A stretch of DNA of 64,000 bases from Stenogyne calaminthoides. Taxonomy: Eukaryota; Streptophyta; Magnoliopsida; Lamiales; Lamiaceae. Shown here in pieces: positions 55,616-64,000 of this stretch. Numbering within the stretch: the first letter of the stretch is position 1; each line of letters starts with the position of its first letter. The notes beneath the pieces are model-generated. The model was not told where the DNA came from. It saw only the letters and a list, made by a program, of their open reading frames with translations, and ran no database searches. Location of the stretch: positions 16,300,175 to 16,364,174 of the forward strand of contig JBBCBC010000025.1 in assembly GCA_037126765.1 (NCBI GenBank), in the 5' to 3' direction. The position numbers were made by a program, and so were the translations under genes.

Positions 55616-57135
55616 TCAATCCTCAGCCATATCTGGTGCATTTTCTCCAAGATCCAAAAGCCCTAGCTCGTTGCATAACTCTCTGAATCTGATCTCAGCT
55701 AGTGGCTTGGTTAAGATATCGAAACTTCGCTTGTCGATATGGATCTTTTCCATCCCGATATTCTTCTTTTCAACATGATCTCGATAAAATGGTGTCGACA
55801 TCCACATGCTTGCATCTTGTATGTAGAACGAGATTCTCGAGTGATTGCAATAACACTATTCTTCATCCACGAGAATATAGATGCGTTCTTGAATTACGAT
55901 GTTGTAATCCCTCATTTCTTGACTTAGCGGAGCGGTTGGGAACAACGACTTCTGCGACCATATATTACGCCCCGAGTAGATGTAAATCGATGTCCCTTCT
56001 TCGAAAATCAAGAGATCGGTTTTATTTCCCAAACCGATATGAACACGAGGTTGACTTCATCGATTACGCAACCTCCGTGTCTGAATCGAGAATACCCACT
56101 AAGCTCTAGATTGTCATCGATGGGTAAAATAAACCAAGGTTTACTGATCCCTTCGGATATTTGAGAATCCGCTTAGTTGCTTTCTAGATGGCTTTGCATT
56201 GGATTTGCTTGAAATCGCACATACACCCTCTTTTTTCTGTAAAAAAATGTAACGTCTGGCTGGCGATCGGGTATAGTAGAGATCCATTAGAGCTCTATAC
56301 TCATTCCGATTAGTGATTCGACAATCTTAAATGCGGATCCATCTTGAATCCGGTCATCATTGGAATTCGGCTTCCTTGCAGTGTTGAACTCCGAACTTTG
56401 CCAGTAGATTCTTTGTGTACTTTGCCTGGCAGATGAATATTCCTTATGTACTCTTCTTGACTTGTAATCCCAGAAAGTAATTCATCTGACCCATCATGGA
56501 CATCTCGAATTTCCCTTGCATCAACTTCTTGAACTTCTCACATAGCTTCTTGTTGGGAGATCCGAAGATGATGTAGCCCACGTGATCCGAACCATCGAAT
56601 ATCTTCTCCATCTTCTATTCGAATAAAGTTCATCCATTGTTCCTTTAGTGAACCGGCTTGTCTCAAGAACCGAGAGAGTGTATCATACCAAGCTCGAGGA
56701 GCTTGTTTCAGGCCGTAAAGAGCTTTCCTTAAACCGGTACACTTGGTTGCCTTTTTCAAAGCCGGGAGGTTGTTCGACATAAACTTCCTCTGTTAGTACC
56801 CGTTTAAGAATGCACTTTTTACATCCATCGATACCACGATGAACCCTCGTGGGAAGCATATGCAGAAAACAATGAGAATGGCTTCTAGGCGGCGGCCCGG
56901 TGCAAAGGTCTCATCATAATCAATTCCTTCGATTATGAATACCCCTTAGCAATAAGTCTTGCCTTATTCACTGGTTATGACATTTTTCTCATCTCTCTTG
57001 TTCTTGAATACCCACTTTGTGCCAATTCGTCTTGATGAGTTGGTTACGTCCACCAATTCCCAAACTTGATTTCTCTCAAACCATTCCGGCTCCTCTGCAT
57101 GGCTAGAATCCGACTTGCATCTTGTAGAGCTTCAT
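55616..57135 (-). pseudogene. pol: RT and RNase H remnants of F
   Basis: RT fragments: WVFKN-like block near 57010, MDVKSAFLNG-like block near 56830, LRKALYGLKQAPRAWYDTLS at 56740-56680, then IEDGEDI. The catalytic YVDD position (near 56580) reads as a garbled HVGY-like sequence, so it cannot function. RNase H is recognisable mainly by its end (RDHVEKKNIGMEKIHIDK, DILTKPLAEIRFRELCNELG, 55807-55616). Many breaks are one-base losses relative to B1. Confidence 0.85.
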
Positions 57136-57639
57136 CTCTCGTAGTTGGTTCCTTCATGAGCGGATAACAACGATATATGGCACTTTCACCAATCGATGTC
57201 TAGTTTTGACTCTATCGGATGGGTCTCCGATAATCGATCGGTTTGATGGTGGTAATCCAGTCCTTCGCTACGATGTGCGTCTGCATTTGGAGAACATCAT
57301 CCATATCGATAGTTCATTACTAGTGATTGGGAGTGGTGCGGAATTATGATCCACTTGATAAGAACATGTCTCGGTGATGTTGGACTCATCATGTCTTTGA
57401 AGTCATTCATAGGAACTTCGAAGTTCCCCTAACCAGATGGTTCGATTGATCTTTATCTCGGTTATAAATGAACTTCTTCAGCGACGGTTGTGCGTACCTT
57501 TGGGTCCGATTGACTGTTGAATCGATAAGATCAAGTTACGGGATGTGCCTTTATTACGTGTTTCGTTTCTTTATCCTTGATGCTTAGGCGATTCATTTTC
57601 GCGTGTCGTATAGCAGTTGATTTGGTACGGCTTGTTCTG

Positions 57640-58935
57640 AGGCAGCTTTCTCTTATTCAGAGGATGTCTCATCAAAGATCACATGGGGTGTTTCTTCCAC
57701 AACTAGAGTTCGTTTATTGTAAACTATGAAAGCTTTACTGGATGAGGAATATCCTAAGAATATGCCCTCATCTGACTTGGCCTCAAAAGTCTTCAACTGA
57801 CTTTTCCCATTGTTGTGAATGAAACACTTGCACCCAAAAACATGGAAGTATGAAGCACGAGGTTTTATGTCTTTCCATAGTTCATAAGGTGTTTTGAAGT
57901 GAGTCTTAGTCAGAGAACATCTGTTCTGAGTATAGCATGCTGTGTTTATTGCTTCTGCCCAGAAACGGCTTGGTGTGGCATGTTAGGCTAACATAGTGCG
58001 AGCAGCTTCCTTGAGAGTTCTGTTTCTCCGTTCTGCTACTCCATTTTGTTGTGGCGTTCTTGCGGTGACGTTTCATCTTTGTATACCAAACTTCGATCTG
58101 AAAAATCGGTAATAAAGGAATTCAGAACTCGTACCTTTATCGATCGATCTTTACTATCTTGACACCCTTCTCATTTTGTAGCTTTTTGAGCAGTTCGGGT
58201 ATCTTAGTCGTTGTCTCGTTCTTCTTGTATAAAAATATACAACCCAAGTAAACTTGGAATAATCATCCACGATTACAAGAGTATATTTGCGTCCACTGAG
58301 ACTGACTGGTATAACTGGTCTGAATAGATCCATCCATATGGAGCAGTTGCAATACTCTACTGGATGCTGGTCCAGGTATTCCCTTGAATGAGGCTTTAAC
58401 TTGTTTTCCCTTCTGACATGCGGCACATGTCTGATCTTTGGAGAATATCTCATTCGGAAGTCCCTCAACCAAAGACATCCTAGCGATCTTGTTAAGAGTC
58501 TTGAAGTTCAGATGACTCAATCTTTTGTGCCAGAGCCAACAGCTACTTTTAGAACTCTTAACAATTAAGGATGTATTCTTCGGGCAACTGTTCCAATCTG
58601 CTATGTAGATCGTGCCTTTCCTTGAACCAGTTAGCAAGATTTGTTGAGTGGCTCGATTCCTTATCGTACACTTGTCGCCGAGAACTCAACGTTGAATCCG
58701 TTGTCGTAGAGAATTGTGATCTTGATAGTAGATTGTGCTTCAATCCTTCGACATCTGAGACTCGATTACTTGTACATCATCATTCTCTAAGGTTCCGAAT
58801 CCCTTGGTAAAACCAAAGTTATCATCACCGAAGAGTACACGTGGGCCTTCTTGTTCTTTGTAAGATCTAAGGAGATGTTTGCTTCCAGTCATGTGCCTTG
58901 AGCATCCACTATCGATGTACCAGATAGTTGCTTGT
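57640..58935 (-). pseudogene. pol: Protease and integrase of F
   Basis: Protease active site WYIDSGCSRHMTG near 58925-58885, followed by a GPRVLFGDDNFG-like block. GAG-pre-integrase/zinc finger at 58637-58430 (CWLWHKRLSHLNFKTLNK, CAACQKGKQVKASF) and YTLVIVDDYSKFTWVVYFYT in the frame 58468-58154. The second catalytic Asp block near 58135 is disrupted (TTTATCGATCGATC where B1 has TTTATCTGATCTGATT). TPQQNGVAERRN and CFIHNNGK-like blocks are recognisable near 58060 and 57820. A stop lies between the linker and the protease region as in family B. Confidence 0.85.
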
Positions 58936-59027
58936 GCACCTCCTTTGTTGGCGATCCACCTTGAACCGCAATCAAATCGGGGCTTTAGGTACCCCTTTGA
59001 ATTGGGTCTTGGGGGTTAGTGGTGGAT

Positions 59028-61530
59028 TTAGGGATCCACACAAATGAGCACTTCTATGAAAAATCGAAAGATTAGAAGGTCCGATTTGTCTCCCATACAT
59101 ATCAACATAATCATACGTCTCTTTATATGCTTCTGATTAGTATGATTATTAGTGTGAGCCTTGGATGACTTAGAAGACTTGGGATTTTTCTTTATATTTT
59201 GTCTTCTTTTAATCCAGTGTGACTCAGGTGCAGTAGCCCTAGATCTCTGATTATAAGGGTAGGTACGACTGCTACCATCAAAAGATTCATATCTTTTTGG
59301 CATAGGTGGTCTTTGCAGTTTACCTATAGCTTGCTTATTAGGCTACTGACCTTGATTGGGTCTCAGATTAGATTTCCTTCTTATGGGTTGTCTCTTCTGA
59401 TACCTAATCTGCTGATCAGGTTGAGGTCTCTTCAGAAGAACTGGGTTCTTCTGTTGATTCCTCGACTGATGCTTTATCGATTAGGGTCCATTTCATTCCT
59501 TTCGATTAGGCACTGCTTTTACTTGCTTAGCGTGTCTTTTTTTCCTTATTAGATACAAGTTTAGCTTTTAGTGTATCTTTGTCAGAGACTCATTTGATTA
59601 CACCCTTCTGAAGTGAATCAAACGGGGCTTTTGAGGATGTAGAAGGGTTCTCATACCCAATTCCCTTATTGTTAGTCGGCGTTCGAAAATAGGTGTTCAT
59701 TTCTTGAATGGTTTTAGATGACTTAGTGAAAACCTCTATTTTCTTCCATGAGACTATCCTCGATAGATTTAAGACTCTCATGTAGTCGGAATAACTCATC
59801 AAATTTAGCTTGAAGGATTTTGAAAGCATCGACTTTTGTTTGTTGATTGCTAGTGATCTTTGATCTGTTCTCTCGATCGGAAGATTTAACCTTGAGCGTT
59901 AAGTTCCTTAGTTACCTTCCGGCGGTTTTCAAGATTTGATTCGATTAGCTTTAATGAGAGCGTTTTTTTTTAACGAAAATGATTATTTACGATCCTTAGC
60001 TTGTCATTTTCGAACTTCCACTATTATATAAGTGTCTCTTTTTGGAGAGATCATCAAGCAATTGCTCGAGTAGAGCTGCAAGTCAATCTCTCCGGCCGGG
60101 TGTGCTAATAATAGCGGTGTGGAAATTGAAAAGCGAAAGGTTTGGAGGTTACCTCAGTTGGTCCTCCTTGGCCATCATCACGAGACTTCACCGTCATCTG
60201 AAGAATATCGGATCTTCATGCTCGTGGAAGTCAGCAAAGCCTTCTGCTTATCGGATATAAGTCTTCTACGGATGAGTACCCGAGTCCTCGGAAGGAAGAT
60301 AGGAATCATCAATTCGGATGTAATAAACTACCGGGGCTTTCCTATCTACGAGGCGTTGCTCTCTTTTGTTCCCTTTCTCTTCTCTTTCTTTGGGGAGTCG
60401 GTCGAGGCGATCGATCTTGTAGTGACACAGTTTCTCCCGATTGAAGCATGATCCTCGATCTCTGGAACTTCCTCTGCCGGGTGAGTCACTCCGTCTGTAG
60501 GATCTGTCGGGTGACTTTCCTTTACGATAATGTCAGAACTTCTTCGTCGTCTGTTATCTCTTCTCTCATCTGTCAGATCATCTCTTTTCTTTTCTTCTCT
60601 ATTATCTCTTCGATCATCTGATCTGGTTCTTTCTCGTGATCTGTCAGTTGGCCTCCTGTTTCTTTGATAGTCACTGTAGAATCTCCGATACTTACCAAGC
60701 TGAGTATTTGTTCTTTCAAGTTTCTTGGTAAGCAGAGCGATCTGATACCTTGACTTATGATGTTTCCAACGGGTTCGATGGCCTTGATCTGCTGGCCGGT
60801 TGCTTTAAGCATAATCGATTTAGACGTTGAGGCTTCAGCAGGCGTCTCGTCTTCATCTGCTTGTCCTCTTTTGATTAATTCGAACTCATGAGCTTTAAGG
60901 CTTAAGAACAAGCTACTCGGCTTCATCTTTGAAATGTCTTGGCAATCCTTGATTACCGTGACTTTCATGTCCCATTCTTGGTGAGAGATCTTAAGATCTT
61001 GTAGTTGATATCTTTGTCGACATCTCTACCAAGTTCTCGTAGCTTATTAGTGACATGGTGATCCTCCCATCGAGCTCGTTGATGGTCTCGTTGGGCAACA
61101 TCTTTAACTTTTGAACTTCACCGGTTCAAATTTTTGGTGGTCTTTTGATCGATCATTTCCTTCAAGATATCTCGGCAAGAGTATCCCACATTGCTTTTGC
61201 GGTTTTGAGATACTTTATCTTCTCTTTGGTGACTTTATCCATTATCTTCATGATTATATGCCTGGCGATTGTATCTAGAGTAAACAACTTTCTTTCCTCT
61301 GCATCCATCGAATTTGGGCTTTTTCGCTAAGACTTCCAGAAGTGGCAAAGTCCGGATCTCCTCCGAATCTTTGGGTTGTCGTGGTATATGATGATGGGTC
61401 CTCGTTCGATGACTTCCATCATTCGCGCCTTTATCGATCCTAGATGGTTGCACATATATATAGCCCAATCTGCATACTCATCAATTGAAAATTTAGGCAA
61501 ATCATGATACATACCAGAGGTATTATCCAT
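59028..61530 (-). pseudogene. gag: Gag of F with linker
   Basis: N-terminus from 61530 (LPKFSIDEYADWAIYMCNHL), middle 60968-60573 (SLFLSLKAHEFELIKRGQAD), zinc-knuckle remnant near 60450-60405 (CFN..HYK readable but Cys spacing broken), coiled-coil-like part 59829-59590 and basic linker 59303-59028 (RRQNIKKNPKSSKSSKAH, MGDKSDLLIFR). The layout matches B2 Gag. Heavily frame-broken. Confidence 0.8.
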
Positions 61531-61650
61531 GTTGAGTGATTTTGAAAACGAATGAGTTTTAAAAATGGTTTTTCAAGATCAGTTTAAATGACCACAAAGA
61601 TTCTTCCTCAAGAATCGATGATACTCAAAGCCAGTGGTCTATAGAACCCT

Positions 61651-61666
61651 TTGCTCGATACCAACT
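61651..61666 (-). other. Primer binding site of F
   Basis: AGTTGGTATCGAGCAA on the minus strand at the LTR end; the canonical site has CAGAGC where this has CGAGC, a one-base loss of the CAG-to-CG type. Confidence 0.8.
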
Positions 61667-63530
61667 TGTAGGTCCCGAACGGGTTTGTGAGGTGGAAGTC
61701 TAGAGGGAGGGTGAATAGACTTCCAAAACTTTTCGTGCGGATCAGGTGTGAACTGCAGTTTACCCGATCAGAGTGATAGTGTATCAGTTTAAACTGATGT
61801 TCAATCTTACTGAGTGCCTGAGGGCAAATCAGTTTGATATATATCAGCTTAACTGAATGGTGCGGAAGCTTGTTTTTACTCGTGTGAAAAACCAGTTTTA
61901 TCAATCAGATTCTTAAGTCAATTTTCAACCAGTTGACTGAAGTGTCAATTTGATCAGATCAGTTGCTTGGTGCAGATTGAGCTTAACTTTAGAATATGTA
62001 TGCAGTTTAAACTCAGTTGAGTGACTTGTGTAAAGCGATAAGAAAGCAAGTAAATGCACACAAGACTTTTTATAGTGGTTCGAATTTAAACCCGCCCTAC
62101 ATCCACTCTTCCCTTAACACGGGGAACCTTAACCTACTTTAACCTGCGGGACTTATATCCTTTTCAGGATGGCCGAGATGTTTACCGAGTTCCCACTCTT
62201 ACAAACTTAACCTGCGGGACTTATATCCTTTTTAGGATGGCCGAAGGATGTTTACCGAGTTATCAAGTTTAACCTACAGGACTTATATCCTTTTCAGGAT
62301 AGCCGAGATGTTTATCGAGTTCCCACTCTAAAAACGTAACCAGCGGGACTTATATCCTACAAAGAGGATAGCCGAGATGTTTAATGAGTTCTCACTCTAC
62401 AGACTTGACCTAACTTGTGTTTGGGTAAAGAATGATTGAGGGTTCCAACTGGAAATCTATCCTGGTGCTTTAGGTAGCCAAAATGCTAGTGGATAGGATT
62501 TCTTGCTAAGAACTATGGGATGAACACTCTAAGAATAATCTTCAGATGTAGTGTTCTTTTGAGTGGAGATTTGTTGTAGCTTTAGCTTCTTTTGCGATGT
62601 CTCCGTGTTTGTTCTTGCTTTTTCACTTGTTGGTCCTTTTTTCTTCAAAATGAAGATCGATCCCATTTTATAGACCTCGAAATCAAAGAGCCGTTGGAGA
62701 GCAATTTGAATTTCGGGCTATATTAGGTAGGCTGTAGGATATGATTGTGACGTGCTGCGATTTTTGGCGTGGCCGTAGGCATGATTAGCGCCGTTTTTAT
62801 CTGCAGCGTCGTATCCCGTATTGTCAGCTCCTTTTGTGCACGTGTCGCTTTCTCCTTAGCTTCGCGAGGCGGCACTTTAGAAATTTGCCCGTTAGACGAT
62901 TGATATTCCTTTTGAAGAGGATTAAGTCTTATGCGGTGTATCTTTTTGATTGTCACGGTGTGGTGACTTGATCAAATGGCGAATTGATCTACCATGTTGA
63001 GTCTTGATTTGCACATTGTCTTAGCTTCAATATCGCGAGACTCTGCTGAAAGTAGGTCTTGTGTCTTTTGATCTTGGTGTCTACGAGCCTCGGTGTATTG
63101 ATCGTCTTGAGTCTTGAGTTTGATCTTTTGAGTCTTGAGTTTATCTGAATCTTGAGTTCATCCGAGTTTTTCAATGTTATCTGAGTCTTGAGTTCATCCC
63201 GAGTCTTGAGTTCTTCGAGTCTTCAGTGACTTCTTGTCTTCACCTGATCTTCTGACTTCTTGTCTTCTGATTTGCGCTTAGTCTTCATCTGACCTTCTCT
63301 GGGTCATCTGATACTTCGACCTGACCTTCTCTGGGTCATCTGATACTTCGACCTGACCTATACATATTGAGTTCCCCCTCAATATGTGACCTATCTTTAC
63401 ATCGACTATCTATACATTTTCGGTTGGTCATCTTATTAGATTCTAAGTCATCGATCGGTAACAGTCCGACCGGTCCTATTCTGACCTGTTTTGGAACTTC
63501 CATCAAAACTAAATTACATATTTCCCAACA
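61667..63530 (-). repeat. 5' LTR of F
   Basis: 1864 bp, TGTAGGTCCCGAACGGG..TTTCCCAACA. TATAAAA on the minus strand at 62666-62672; tandem array at about 62131-62400; U3 array at 63105-63330. Followed by the target duplication CTTCT (63531-63535). Confidence 0.9.
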
Positions 63531-64000
63531 CTTCTTGCACGGTGCGATCATTTCATTGATCGGTCAAGACATCTTCAGGTCAACATATCAGGATAGCATC
63601 AGGTCAGTACATCAGGTTAACATATCAATTTATCTTATCTGATCTCGATCACGTCTGATTTTGATCAGTCTCATCTGCTCCTCTTCTGATCTGCAACCTT
63701 CTTACGATCTTTTGGTCGGTTTAGATTACGTCGGCTTATGCCGCTCTTTCCGATCACCGGATCGGCTAAATGCATTCTTCGATCATCCGATCGAACTGTT
63801 ACGGTCATCGATCTTTTGATCGGTGAAACTTAGCTTTTCTTCTCTTCTGATTTTGCACAGCTCATCAGTTAACTCGGAACTCATCTTACTTATCTGATCT
63901 CGACCAGTCTCATCTACAGTCTCGTCTGATCTCGATCATCTTCTTCTGATTTTGTGAGTTCCCCCTGAACTTGTTCTCTCGTTCCCCCTCAACTTGTTAT
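63531..64000 (-). repeat. 5' LTR of G, right part (runs off the window)
   Basis: Continues the LTR interrupted at 47957: colinear with 46230-46700 of the other G LTR through AGTTCCCCCTGAACTTGTTC. The last ~70 bp of the LTR and the outer target duplication lie outside the window. Confidence 0.85.

Larger units (their letters stand above)
47958..63530 (-). mobile_element. Full-length Sirevirus-like copia element F (15.6 kb)
   Basis: Complete structure on the minus strand: 5' LTR (61667-63530), primer site, Gag, protease, integrase, RT, RNase H, an extra antisense module, third ORF, polypurine tract, 3' LTR (47958-49712). The 5-bp direct repeat CTTCT lies at 47953-47957 and 63531-63535, the target duplication in the LTR of G. 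The frames are heavily broken, so it cannot encode working proteins as sequenced. Confidence 0.93.

Overview
The window is plant nuclear repeat DNA with no intact host gene. It contains Ty1/copia retrotransposons of the long-LTR type with an initiator-Met-tRNA primer site (TGGTATCAGAGC), CACTA and Mutator-type DNA transposons with plant features, and a fragment of a plant BAHD acyltransferase gene. These point to a eudicot; an asterid is a guess. Almost everything is nested or broken transposon sequence.

Layout, left to right. 1-607: tail of a plus-strand Sirevirus-like copia (H: end of its third ORF plus an LTR stub). 1.2-2.6 kb: decayed CACTA element. 4.22-5.59 kb: Mutator-like element with a 9-bp target duplication. 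6.0-7.2 kb: third-ORF tail of a minus-strand element (E), into which element B1 is inserted. 7.2-17.6 kb: B1, minus strand, reading from the right as Gag-linker, protease, integrase, RT, RNase H, third ORF, 3' LTR; its 5' part is missing. 17.6-24.3 kb: A, an unrelated plus-strand copia with a 3' LTR but no recognisable 5' LTR. 24.3-34.5 kb: B2, the 5' part of another B-family element (5' LTR, Gag, protease, integrase, start of RT), with a very small LTR element (27,341-30,684) inside its gag. 34.5-36.0 kb: BAHD pseudogene with its upstream sequence and an inserted LTR-like block. 36.0-44.2 kb: C, another B-family element, nearly complete from the Gag-linker to the third ORF but with a stub of 3' LTR. 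44.2-45.2 kb: D, a plus-strand RT/RNase H fragment. 45.2 kb to the window end: G, a second near-empty LTR element, whose right LTR is split by F (47,958-63,530), a 15.6-kb full-length copia bounded by a CTTCT duplication.

In families B (B1, B2, C, E, H) and F the order is Gag, protease, integrase, RT, RNase H, then a third ORF of about 1,100-1,170 codons where some Sireviruses carry an env-like gene. Here that ORF shows no signal peptide or membrane segment. It has a conserved N-terminal domain, an acidic or Pro/Ser-rich middle, long coiled coils, basic patches and a conserved C-terminal YGMF motif. The near-empty elements keep only what a copia machinery would recognise in trans: LTRs, primer site, polypurine tract and 134-205 bp between them.

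Most reading frames are broken. Part of this is decay, but many differences between copies have the form CTGA to CGA or CAG to CGG/CGA, which raises the possibility of systematic sequence error at CHG sites. Boundaries marked by TG..CA ends, primer sites, polypurine tracts and target duplications are firm; family names rest on reading motifs by eye, without database searches.
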